Source of the DNA: Chitinophagaceae bacterium
GTDB lineage: Bacteria; Bacteroidota; Bacteroidia; Chitinophagales; Chitinophagaceae
Assembly: GCA_947455215.1 (NCBI GenBank)
Contig: CANGNA010000044.1
Location: forward strand, 1-35,067
DNA length: 35,067 nt
Direction: 5' to 3'
Within the stretch, counting starts at the first letter, position 1, and the number at the start of each line of letters is the position of its first letter. Positions 1 through 7,433 of the stretch are shown here, piece after piece. The notes under the pieces were generated by a model. It saw only the letters and a program-made list of their open reading frames with translations. It had not been told where the DNA came from and ran no database searches. The position numbers and the translations under genes are program-made.

Positions 1-1386
1 CTGTAATACTTTGTTATTAGATACAATAGCTTCCAGGTCGGCTACCGTGCTCACTGTGGCATCGTTCACGCTGGTGATCACAAAGCCTTTATGTATCTGT
101 GTTTTGCGTGCCAGCGAACCTTTACCCAGGTCGGTAATAACAAGGCCGCCGTCTATACCGTAGGCCTGCATCTCCTGGCTGGTAAGCGGGCGGAATGATG
201 CGCCCAGTACATTTGCAGGTAGGGTTACCTTATTCAGCTTTACTACTGTGGTCATTGGCTTGCCATCGCGCAGGAAGGTCACATTCACATCATCGCCTGG
301 CGCATAGCGGGCTATCTGGCCCTGCAGTTGCGGTTGGTTGGCTACAAACTGTCCGTTGATCTGGGTAATGATGTCGCCCTTCTTGATGCCTGCGTTGGCA
401 GCACCACTGCCGGCTATCACGTTGGCCACATAGATACCTTCGGTGCGGTCAAGCCCCAGCGATTTGATCATCTCCGGTGTGGCAGTCTTATTGTCCAGGT
501 AGTTGATACCCATATACGCCCGTTGCACGGTACCAAACTTCATCAGGTCGTTGGCTACTTTGCGGACAATATTGGCAGGTATGGCATAAGAGTACCCCGC
601 ATAAGAACCTGTGGGCGATGCGATGGCAGAGTTAATGCCTATCAGCTGGCCGGCAGTATTCACAAGGGCGCCACCGCTGTTGCCGGGGTTCACTGCAGCA
701 TCCGTTTGTATGAACGATTCAATAGCATTTTCAGACTGCGTTTTGTTGATGCCAATAGCGCGGCCTTTGGCACTCACTATGCCCGCCGTTACCGTAGCGT
801 CCAGCGACAGCGGATAACCAACTGCCAGCACCCATTGGCCCAGCTTTACATCGTCCGAATTGCCCAGCTCCATATAGGCCAGGTTGTTCTCTCCGTCCAC
901 CTTTAGTATAGCTATGTCGGTAGATGGGTCTTTGGCTACCACCTTGGCCTTGGTTGTATACCTGTCGTTAAAGGTCACGGCTACTTCATCTCCATTGGCC
1001 ACCACGTGGTTGTTGGTAACTATGTATCCATCAGGGGAAATTACAACGCCTGAGCCTGATTCTACCTGCGATGGTATGTAATATTGGCGTGGGCCAAAGA
1101 GCTGGCTGTAAATGTCGTTAGCGTTGTTATCTACTACCGTGCGTGCCTTGGTGGTGGTTTTTACATGTACCACCGCTTTTACAGATGCCGCCGCTGCTGC
1201 TTCAAAATTTACACCAGCACTCATGGCATTGGTGTTGCCACTTGAAGCAAATGAATAATTGACGGGGGCAGTTTGCCTGGGCTCGGCCAGGTAGGGTATC
1301 TTATTCTGAAAATGCGCTACCCCGAAAAATGTCGCTGCCGATGTTATCGCTGCTGTCAAAATAACCGGAAACAATCTTTGTGTCAT
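1..1386 (-). CDS. degP: DegP/HtrA (Do family) periplasmic serine protease, 3' end cut by the window edge
   Basis: This is a periplasmic protease/chaperone that degrades or refolds damaged envelope proteins. The frame is open from an ATG at 1386 to the edge, so 462 residues are visible and the C-terminus is missing. An uncleaved-anchor-like or signal segment covers residues 4-25. The chymotrypsin-like domain shows the full triad: His127 in TNNHVV, Asp157 in STDIAIL and Ser237 in NPGNSGGAL. The first PDZ domain covers about residues 275-370 (YMGINYLDNK, GIKKGDIITQING). A second PDZ starts near 385 (RPLTSQEMQAYGI) and runs off the window. The start is supported by AGGAAAG a few bases upstream. 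It is transcribed divergently from the tetR efflux operon. Family assignment is firm; which HtrA paralogue it is cannot be told. Confidence 0.95.
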   Translation of the reverse strand, partial: MTQRLFPVILTAAITSAATFFGVAHFQNKIPYLAEPRQTAPVNYSFASSGNTNAMSAGVNFEAAAAASVKAVVHVKTTTKARTVVDNNANDIYSQLFGPRQYYIPSQVESGSGVVISPDGYIVTNNHVVANGDEVAVTFNDRYTTKAKVVAKDPSTDIAILKVDGENNLAYMELGNSDDVKLGQWVLAVGYPLSLDATVTAGIVSAKGRAIGINKTQSENAIESFIQTDAAVNPGNSGGALVNTAGQLIGINSAIASPTGSYAGYSYAIPANIVRKVANDLMKFGTVQRAYMGINYLDNKTATPEMIKSLGLDRTEGIYVANVIAGSGAANAGIKKGDIITQINGQFVANQPQLQGQIARYAPGDDVNVTFLRDGKPMTTVVKLNKVTLPANVLGASFRPLTSQEMQAYGIDGGLVITDLGKGSLARKTQIHKGFVITSVNDATVSTVADLEAIVSNNKVLQ

Positions 1387-1423
1387 ATTCTTTCCTTTTG
1401 TTTTAGTTCCTCATTTACAACCT

Positions 1424-1431
1424 CAAATTTA
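1424..1431 (-). promoter_or_regulatory. -7 box of the degP promoter
   Basis: On the minus strand this reads TAAATTTG, a match to the Bacteroidota TAnnTTTG box, 37 nt before the degP ATG. No convincing -33 TTTG is seen upstream, so this rests on one element. Confidence 0.45.
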
Positions 1432-1574
1432 TTACCCATGTTATTTAGAAAAATGTTAAAGCAGTTGGGCCTGGTAACCTTTAAGGGTTCTTTATCATGG
1501 CTGTAACATTTTATTGACTTTCAATATCTGCCGGAGATAGTGCGCAACAGGATGTTAACGACAATTTGCCGAAA

Positions 1575-1602
1575 AATGATTTTAATCATTTGATTAAATC
1601 AA
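1575..1602. promoter_or_regulatory. candidate TetR operator: two adjacent palindromes
   Basis: Two inverted repeats lie side by side. AATGAT-TTTA-ATCATT covers 1575-1590 and TTGATT-A-AATCAA covers 1590-1602. Both are perfect and share the ATGAT/TGATT core. They overlap the -33 TTTG of the promoter reading into the TetR gene, the usual place for an autoregulatory TetR-family operator. Binding is inferred. Confidence 0.6.
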
Positions 1603-1621
1603 TTTTTTAATTCTACTTTTG
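1589..1621 (+). promoter_or_regulatory. promoter of the tetR efflux operon
   Basis: A -33 TTTG (1589-1592) is followed after 21 bp by the -7 box TACTTTTG (1614-1621). The ATG of the TetR gene is at 1630, only 8 nt past the -7 box, so the transcript would have almost no leader. Confidence 0.6.
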
Positions 1622-1629
1622 CATGGTCG

Positions 1630-2259
1630 ATGAGTAAGCAGAGCGCCATAGAAAGAAACGAGAGCACGGAGCAGAAGATAAAAGAAGCTGCCCGCAAGGT
1701 ATTTACCGAAAAAGGTTTTGCCGCTACCCGCACCCGCGATATTGCGGAGGCATCGGGCTACAACCTGGCTCTGATCAATTACTATTTCCGCAGCAAAGAG
1801 AATTTGTTCAACATCATTATGCTGGAAAGCCTGCAACTGTTTGTGGGTAGTATCATCCCTATACTTAACGATAGGGATACTACTTTGCAGCAGAAGGTAG
1901 AGGTACTGGTGGCCCACTATATAGACATGATGATCGCTAACCCCAACATCCCGTTTTTTGTGATGAATGCGGTGAACACCAATCCGCAGGAGTTTTTGTC
2001 TAAGATGACCGGGGATAATGCGCTTGACAAGACTTACCTGGAAGAACAGTGGCAGGAGTTGATACGAAAGAAAAAGGCACTTGCATTCAACCCCATGCAC
2101 CTGTTCATTAACATGATAGGCATGACCGTGTTCCCGTTTGTGGCAGCACCTATGATAAAGGCAAGGAACAAGATCAGTAATGATATCTATGTTCAGATGA
2201 TGCAGGAGCGGAAGCAACTGATACCCATGTGGGTGAAAAGTATGTTTGAAACTATTTAA
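1630..2259 (+). CDS. TetR/AcrR family transcriptional regulator
   Basis: This is a DNA-binding regulator, probably the repressor of the efflux genes that follow. Residues 15-65 form the TetR helix-turn-helix domain (EAARKVFTEKGFAATRTRDI, then NYYFRSKENLF, the recognition helix and conserved YYF-x-SKE turn). The rest is a helical ligand-binding domain with no recognisable ligand signature. At 209 residues it has the typical family length. The only good start is the ATG at 1630; the ATG at 1623 runs into a stop at once. It ends in TAATG with the next gene starting at 2259, so translation is probably coupled. Paired palindromes over its promoter suggest autoregulation. The inducer is unknown. 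Confidence 0.93.
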   Translation: MSKQSAIERNESTEQKIKEAARKVFTEKGFAATRTRDIAEASGYNLALINYYFRSKENLFNIIMLESLQLFVGSIIPILNDRDTTLQQKVEVLVAHYIDMMIANPNIPFFVMNAVNTNPQEFLSKMTGDNALDKTYLEEQWQELIRKKKALAFNPMHLFINMIGMTVFPFVAAPMIKARNKISNDIYVQMMQERKQLIPMWVKSMFETI

Positions 2260-3602
2260 TGGATACAAAGACCGTACAGGATATGTATAGGAGAATATGG
2301 ATAATAACCGGTTTGTTGCTGTCGGCAGTGGCGGCAAAAGCACAGGTGGCATTTAGCAGTGTAGAAGATGTATGGCGCTATGCCGATGAGCACAACATAA
2401 GCCTGCGGATGGCTAAGTACGATGCACGTAAGGCAGAGTTAGGCAGGGCACAATCTTACGGCGCATTATTGCCGCAGGTATCTGCCTTGGGTAGCTATAC
2501 CGACAACCTGAGCCTGCAGACCACGCTACTACCCGGAGAGATTATTGGTGGGCCGAAAGGTACTTATTTCCCGGTACAGTTTGGTCAGCAGTTCATCTAC
2601 ACAGGTAGTGTGGCAGCCCAAATGGATGTATTGAACCTGCAAAGCTGGTTCAATGTGCAGACGGCCAGGATAAACGCCGAGATGAGCAAAGACTCGCTGG
2701 CGTACACTAAAAAGAATATTTACCAACAGATAGCCACGCAATACTATGGTGTGCTGTTGATGAGTGAAGCGGAACGGCTGGCGCAGCGTAGCGCGGTTAC
2801 CGCCGATTCTGTATTTCAGTCTGTAAGTAACAAGTACAGTACGGGTACGGTTAATAAGGCATCTGTTGATGTAGCACAGATCAATAAGGAAAAAGCAGAG
2901 CAAACGCTCATCACTGCCCGCTACCAGATACGCACCGCTAAAAACAACCTGAAGATATTGCTGGACCTGTCTTTGAACGATTCGCTCGTCATCAACGATA
3001 ACCTGAAGCCGGGTATGAGTGCAGATATTGCCGGTGCTTTTACAGAAGACCCGGCCATAAAGCTTGCGTATAATGCTATGCGCGTAAGCATGGCCCAGTA
3101 CAAAGCGTATAACATGCTGTTCGTTCCTACGCTCAGCGTTGCGTACAACACTGCACAGCAGCTGAACCAGAACAAATTTGAACCATTGGATCACCCTAAC
3201 GACCAATGGTTTGCCGCACAATACTGGTCGCTCAAATTATCGTGGAATATCTTTTCTGGCGGCTCACGTTATTATCAGTCGCGTAGAAATAAGATAGGGG
3301 TTGAGGAGCGGAAACTACAGTACGAGAGCGCCATGAACCAATCAGTGATCAACGATGAGAACCTGCGGTTGAACTACCAGAAGTCGGCAGCATTGTTGGA
3401 GAAAGCGAGGAACATAATGGAACTGTCTTTCGATAACTATGGGCATATCTCCAATAAGTACGACGAAGGGCTATCCTCCCTGGATGACCGTTTGTATGCT
3501 TTTACAGACTACATCAATTACCAGAACCAATACCTGAATAGTTTATCCGACATGCTGGTGCAGTTGTACCAGGTAAAGTTGCGGCAACTTGATCTGCGAT
3601 AA
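2259..3602 (+). CDS. TolC-like outer membrane efflux protein
   Basis: This is the outer membrane channel of a tripartite export system. It has 447 residues, normal for the OEP/TolC family. A signal peptide ends near AAKAQ (about residue 29). It is followed by alternating long amphipathic helices typical of the trans-periplasmic tunnel (VWRYADEHNISLRMAKYDAR, residues about 38-57; AEQTLITARYQIRTAKNNLK). The start at 2259 overlaps the tetR stop by one base. A second in-frame ATG at 2283 gives a shorter signal peptide and cannot be excluded. Neighbours are the adaptor, permease and ATPase of the same machine. Substrate is unknown. Confidence 0.9.
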   Translation: MDTKTVQDMYRRIWIITGLLLSAVAAKAQVAFSSVEDVWRYADEHNISLRMAKYDARKAELGRAQSYGALLPQVSALGSYTDNLSLQTTLLPGEIIGGPKGTYFPVQFGQQFIYTGSVAAQMDVLNLQSWFNVQTARINAEMSKDSLAYTKKNIYQQIATQYYGVLLMSEAERLAQRSAVTADSVFQSVSNKYSTGTVNKASVDVAQINKEKAEQTLITARYQIRTAKNNLKILLDLSLNDSLVINDNLKPGMSADIAGAFTEDPAIKLAYNAMRVSMAQYKAYNMLFVPTLSVAYNTAQQLNQNKFEPLDHPNDQWFAAQYWSLKLSWNIFSGGSRYYQSRRNKIGVEERKLQYESAMNQSVINDENLRLNYQKSAALLEKARNIMELSFDNYGHISNKYDEGLSSLDDRLYAFTDYINYQNQYLNSLSDMLVQLYQVKLRQLDLR

Positions 3603-3663
3603 AACTCCAAATAACAAGAGCAAGAAAATCAAATTCCAAAATCATTCTCAAATTATACGGGTT

Positions 3664-4779
3664 ATGAAAACCTCCATAAAACAATTGCTTACATTACTTC
3701 CTGCTGCAGGTATACTGCTGGCTACATCGTGCAAGCCTAAGTACGATGAGATAAGCCCTAAAATGGGGCCGGTTACTGAGGCGGTATTTGCATCAGGTAG
3801 CATAGAGCCTAAAGATGCCTATACGCTCACCTCCATTTTCGATGGGTTTATTGTACATAGCTTTGTTACCGAGAACGACCTGGTAAAGGATGGTCAGCTC
3901 CTGTTCTCCCTGGATAACAGGCAGCAGAATACACAGGTGCGGATAGCGGAGAACAACCTGCAGTACGCAGCAATAAATGCCAATGCCGGTAGCTCTCCGC
4001 AACTGGCACAGCTTAAAGCACAAATAGATGCGGCAAGGGCTAAGAAGACAACCGATTCCATTACACTGGCACGCTATCAAAAGCTATTACAGACCAACTC
4101 TGTGTCTAAGCAGGAGGTTGACAACGCGCAACTCAGCTACACATCATCCGTAAGCAATTATAATGCTGCGGTTGAAAACTACAGGGTAACAGCCAATAAG
4201 GTGCAGCAGGACCTGGCCAATACAAAGGCGCAATTACAAAATGCACAGGCCGGCAACCAGTATTACGAGCTAAAGGCCATAGGTGCCAGCAAGGTGTACC
4301 AGATATTTAAGAAACAGGGCGACCTGGTAAAGCGAGGCGACCAGGTGGCGCAACTAGGCAACCCTGATTCTATAGTAGTGAATTTAGATGTGGATGAAAG
4401 CAGCATCAGCAAGGTAAGGTTGGGGCAGAAGGTGCTGGTTGAGCTGAATACAGAGAAGAATAAGACCTACGAAGCGGTCATCAGTAAACTTTATCCGCAT
4501 TTTAACGAGCAGGCACAGTCTTACAAGGTGGAAGCCCGCTTTGTGCAGGATTATCCTAACCTGATACCGGGTACACAGTTGCAGGCTAATATCATTACCA
4601 ACAAAAAAGAGAGTGTCATGCTGATACCACATGTGTATGTATTGCCCGGCAATAAGGTGCAGGTGGCGCATGGCAAGAAGGTAGACACGGTTGCTATAAC
4701 CACAGGTATAGTATCAGACGAATGGGTAGAGGTGCTGAGTGGCATAACAGCTAATGATAAGGTAGTAAAGCTTAAATAA
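3664..4779 (+). CDS. periplasmic adaptor (membrane fusion) lipoprotein, HlyD/MacA type
   Basis: This protein links an inner membrane transporter to the TolC-like channel. I chose the ATG at 3664 (371 residues). An upstream in-frame ATG at 3589 would overlap the previous gene and bury the lipoprotein signal. With this start, the signal ends in the lipobox ATSC with Cys23, so it should be lipid-anchored. The split lipoyl domain is visible (GFIVHSFVTENDLVKDGQLL, and later VYQIFKKQGDLVKRGDQVAQ). A Gln/Ala/Asn-rich coiled-coil hairpin of about 110 residues separates the halves. A beta-barrel domain follows (DVDESSISKVRLGQKVLVEL). The gap after tolC is 61 bp and the permease gene begins 6 bp after the stop. 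Function as an adaptor is firm; cargo is not known. Confidence 0.9.
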   Translation: MKTSIKQLLTLLPAAGILLATSCKPKYDEISPKMGPVTEAVFASGSIEPKDAYTLTSIFDGFIVHSFVTENDLVKDGQLLFSLDNRQQNTQVRIAENNLQYAAINANAGSSPQLAQLKAQIDAARAKKTTDSITLARYQKLLQTNSVSKQEVDNAQLSYTSSVSNYNAAVENYRVTANKVQQDLANTKAQLQNAQAGNQYYELKAIGASKVYQIFKKQGDLVKRGDQVAQLGNPDSIVVNLDVDESSISKVRLGQKVLVELNTEKNKTYEAVISKLYPHFNEQAQSYKVEARFVQDYPNLIPGTQLQANIITNKKESVMLIPHVYVLPGNKVQVAHGKKVDTVAITTGIVSDEWVEVLSGITANDKVVKLK

Positions 4780-4785
4780 GCAATC

Positions 4786-6030
4786 ATGAAGATCGGAGTT
4801 AATACAGAGATAGCCGTTACCTACCTGTCGTCGCGCAAAAAGCAGACCGCTGTTGCCGCGCTGGGTGTGATGTTCGGGATATCTATGTTCATATTTATGC
4901 AGTCGCTGATGAAGGGCACGAACGATTACTTCGAGAAGTCGTCATTCAGCTCTACTGCGCACATCCGCCTGTACAGCGAGAATAAGGTGGCCGATGCGCA
5001 CATGCTCAATAACAACCTGAAGGATAATTCTACCAAGATACTTACCAACCCCAAGCAGCTCACGCAGTCGCAGGGTGTTATCAATCCGTATGGCATCATT
5101 CAGAGCATAAAGAAGAACCCACAGGTAGTAGCAGTAACGCCGCAGGTAACAGCAATGGTCATCTATACCAGCGGCAGCGTCAACATCAATGGCACTGTTG
5201 CAGGTGTAAGCATAGATGAAGAGGATAAGATGTTTGATGTGCAAACCAACATGGTTGCCGGCGATCTGCACGACCTCAATCGCGTGAACAACGGACTGCT
5301 GATAGGTAAGGGCATTGCCGATAAGCTGAGCCTGCATGTGGGCGATAACATTACCGTAAGGGCAGGGACAGGTAGCCCTATGATCATGCGCGTGATAGGC
5401 ATATTTGCTACCACCATCAAGCAGATAGATGAGACCAAGAGCTATGCCAATATAGTACAGGCGCAGAACCTGCTGGGCAAGGATAGAAGCTATGTGACCG
5501 ATATCAAGATCAATCTCAAAGACTATAATAACGCACCCAAGGTTGCCCGCGACCTGGAAGCTATTACAGGCTATAAGGCCGAGGATTGGGTGCAGAGCAA
5601 TGAGCAGTTGAAGGCCGCATTCAAGATAAGGGCCATCATCCTGAACTCTGTTATAGGCGTTATATTGCTGGTGGCTGGTTTCGGTATCTACAACATCCTG
5701 AACATGACCATCTACGAGAAGATAAAAGAGATAGCCATCCTGAAAGCAACCGGCTTTTCAGGCAAGTCCGTTACTAGTATCTTTTTACAGCAGGCTATAT
5801 TCATTGGGTTGCTGGGTGGCTTTATCGGCGAGGTATTTGGCTTCCTTATCACCTTTATGGTGTCTCGCATTTACATAGGTGCGGGTACGTTAAAATACCT
5901 GCCTATGTCGTTCTATATGCCGCATTATGTAGAGGCGCTGTGCTTTGGTGTATTAACAACCATAGCTGCCGGTTATTTCCCTGCTCGTAAAGCATCTAAA
6001 GTTGACCCTGTTTCAATCATACGTGGATAA
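4786..6030 (+). CDS. ABC transporter permease, MacB/FtsX (type VII) family
   Basis: This is the inner membrane component of a MacAB-like exporter or mechanotransmitter. The 414 residues show the MacB topology. One membrane helix is near residues 20-40 (LGVMFGISMFIFMQSL). A large periplasmic domain of about 240 residues follows. Then come three C-terminal helices (ILNSVIGVILLVAGFGIYNI; IFIGLLGGFIGEVFGFLI; ALCFGVLTTIAAGYFPA). The end PARKASKVDPVSIIRG is the classic MacB/LolC-type C-terminus. Unlike E. coli MacB, the ATPase is a separate gene, which starts in the overlapping last base (TAATG, 6030). The adaptor and TolC-like genes upstream indicate an efflux role rather than lipoprotein release, but a Lol-like role is not excluded. 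Confidence 0.9.
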   Translation: MKIGVNTEIAVTYLSSRKKQTAVAALGVMFGISMFIFMQSLMKGTNDYFEKSSFSSTAHIRLYSENKVADAHMLNNNLKDNSTKILTNPKQLTQSQGVINPYGIIQSIKKNPQVVAVTPQVTAMVIYTSGSVNINGTVAGVSIDEEDKMFDVQTNMVAGDLHDLNRVNNGLLIGKGIADKLSLHVGDNITVRAGTGSPMIMRVIGIFATTIKQIDETKSYANIVQAQNLLGKDRSYVTDIKINLKDYNNAPKVARDLEAITGYKAEDWVQSNEQLKAAFKIRAIILNSVIGVILLVAGFGIYNILNMTIYEKIKEIAILKATGFSGKSVTSIFLQQAIFIGLLGGFIGEVFGFLITFMVSRIYIGAGTLKYLPMSFYMPHYVEALCFGVLTTIAAGYFPARKASKVDPVSIIRG

Positions 6031-6716
6031 TGGAAAATATAGCATTAAGAACACAGAATGTTGCCAAGTACTTTCATGATCCCGTGACCATGCAGGTGCT
6101 TAAGAATATCAACCTGGAAGTGAAGAAAGGTGAGTTCGTGTCTATAGTAGGTAAGTCGGGCTGTGGCAAAAGCACCCTGCTTTATGTACTGTCCACCATG
6201 GATACCGACTATGAAGGGACGTTGGATATCAACGGCCGTAAGGTGACCGGTTTATCGCTCAACGAACTGGCAGCTATACGCAACGAGTCAATAGGCTTTG
6301 TGTTCCAGTTTCACTACCTGCTGCCCGATTTTACCTGCCTGAAGAACGTAATGATCCCCGGTCTGCGCCTGGGTAAGTACGCTGCCAAAGAGGTAGAGGA
6401 GCGCGCCTACGAAAAACTAAAGATGTTTGGCGTAGAAGACCTGGCGCTAAAGCGCGCCAACAGGCTGAGTGGTGGCCAGCAGCAGCGTGTGGCCATTGCC
6501 CGTGCGCTCATCAACGACCCTGCCATCATTATGGGCGATGAGCCCACAGGTAACCTCGACTCTAAGAACACCGGCATCGTATTCGATCTCTTTCAACGGT
6601 TATCTAAAGAGTACAACCAAACCCTGATCACAGTAACGCACGATGAAGACTTCGCCAAAAAATCAGACCGCATCGTAGAAATGGCCGATGGTGAGATAAC
6701 TAATCATGGGCATTAG
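6030..6716 (+). CDS. ABC transporter ATP-binding protein, MacB/LolD type
   Basis: This is the ATPase that powers the preceding permease. All motifs are present. Walker A is GKSGCGKST (residues 41-49). The Q-loop lies near [12 protein letters not shown]. The signature is [15 protein letters not shown]. Walker B with the catalytic Glu is [13 protein letters not shown], and the switch His is in TVTHDEDFA. At 228 residues it is a stand-alone nucleotide-binding domain. The ATG overlaps the permease stop by one base, so the two are translationally coupled. It is the last gene of the tetR-tolC-adaptor-permease-ATPase operon. No clear terminator hairpin follows it. Confidence 0.95.
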   Translation: MENIALRTQNVAKYFHDPVTMQVLKNINLEVKKGEFVSIVGKSGCGKSTLLYVLSTMDTDYEGTLDINGRKVTGLSLNELAAIRNESIGFVFQFHYLLPDFTCLKNVMIPGLRLGKYAAKEVEERAYEKLKMFGVEDLALKRANRLSGGQQQRVAIARALINDPAIIMGDEPTGNLDSKNTGIVFDLFQRLSKEYNQTLITVTHDEDFAKKSDRIVEMADGEITNHGH

Positions 6717-6805
6717 TAGAGTAGAAAGTATTCAGCGAAAAGAAGAATGCTGACAACCGTAAAGATATCTGTTATTATAATCCTGTAAATAGGGGAGTCT
6801 GCATA

Positions 6806-6843
6806 GTGTCACCCTGAGCTTGTCGAAGGGCGACACGGACGTG
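6806..6843. repeat. palindromic intergenic repeat, family A (GTGTCACCCTGAG type), copy 1
   Basis: GTGTCACCCTGAGCTTGTCG leads into AAGGGCGACACGGACGTG. The ends GTGTC-CCCT and AGGG-GACAC pair as a hairpin. Near-identical copies lie at 19806, 28469 and 34825, and a diverged one at 28783, all outside genes. Confidence 0.85.
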
Positions 6844-6902
6844 TGCTGCTCCTTTAACCCATGTCTGTTCCTGTTAAAAAATCCTAAAAATCATTTCCCT
6901 GT

Positions 6903-6951
6903 TTTGTGGTTACGAAATTATTCGTAGGTTTGCCTTACGAAATAATTCGTA
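6903..6951 (+). promoter_or_regulatory. promoter of blaI-M56 with two BlaI-type operators
   Basis: A -33 TTTG (6903-6906) is followed after 18 bp by the -7 box TAGGTTTG (6925-6932). Two perfect dyads flank the -7 box: TACGAA-ATTA-TTCGTA (6911-6926) and TACGAA-ATAA-TTCGTA (6936-6951), centres 25 bp apart. A repressor bound to both would cover the start site. The layout resembles BlaI/MecI control regions, but the half-site TACGAA differs from the textbook TACA/TGTA. The leader to the ATG at 6958 is about 20 nt. Confidence 0.8.
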
Positions 6952-6957
6952 GCTAAG

Positions 6958-7347
6958 ATGAGCGAACAAATAAAGCCTACGGCAAGTGAACTGGAGATAC
7001 TCAATATCCTTTGGAGCAAGGGAGAGGGTACTGTGCGTGAGGTACACCAGGTACTGGAGCAAAACCGTGAGGTAGGGTATACCACCACGTTAAAGCTGAT
7101 GCAGATAATGCTGGACAAGCAACTGCTGACGCGAGATGATAGCACCAGCCGCCACGTATACAGCGCCAACGTAAACCAGGAAAAAATACAGGGGCAGATG
7201 GTGAAGGGTATGATAGATACCATGTTCAATGGCTCGGCCAAACAACTGGTGATGCAGGCATTGGGCAGCCACAAGGCCGATAAGAAAGAGATAGAAGAGA
7301 TAAAGCAATACCTGGAGCAGATAGAGAAACGTAGTCGTAAGTCGTAA
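6958..7347 (+). CDS. BlaI/MecI/CopY family transcriptional repressor
   Basis: This is a small winged-helix repressor of 129 residues, normal for the family. The N-terminal DNA-binding domain covers about residues 5-75 (PTASELEILNILWSKGEGTV; EVGYTTTLKLMQIMLDKQLL). The C-terminal dimerisation helices follow (QLVMQALGSHKADKKEIEEI). In the family, a partner M56 membrane protease triggers cleavage of the repressor. That partner is the next gene, 86 bp downstream. The two perfect palindromes in its own promoter point to autorepression. Nothing here indicates beta-lactam resistance; such pairs in Bacteroidota often control other envelope functions. Confidence 0.93.
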   Translation: MSEQIKPTASELEILNILWSKGEGTVREVHQVLEQNREVGYTTTLKLMQIMLDKQLLTRDDSTSRHVYSANVNQEKIQGQMVKGMIDTMFNGSAKQLVMQALGSHKADKKEIEEIKQYLEQIEKRSRKS

Positions 7348-7433
7348 GTTAATAGTCGTAAGACCGGGAGATAGAGTTAAGGAAGGCGCAATAGAGCACA
7401 AACCAATCTTTGAAAACCATAAAACTGATAATC

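Noticed and set aside
1594-2352. 252-residue open frame on the minus strand
   Set aside because: It is antisense to the TetR gene and would run over the operon promoter; its sequence shows no domain.
3589-3663. Longer start for the adaptor protein
   Set aside because: The extra 25 residues are polar and would overlap the tolC-like gene and hide the lipoprotein signal that begins at 3664.
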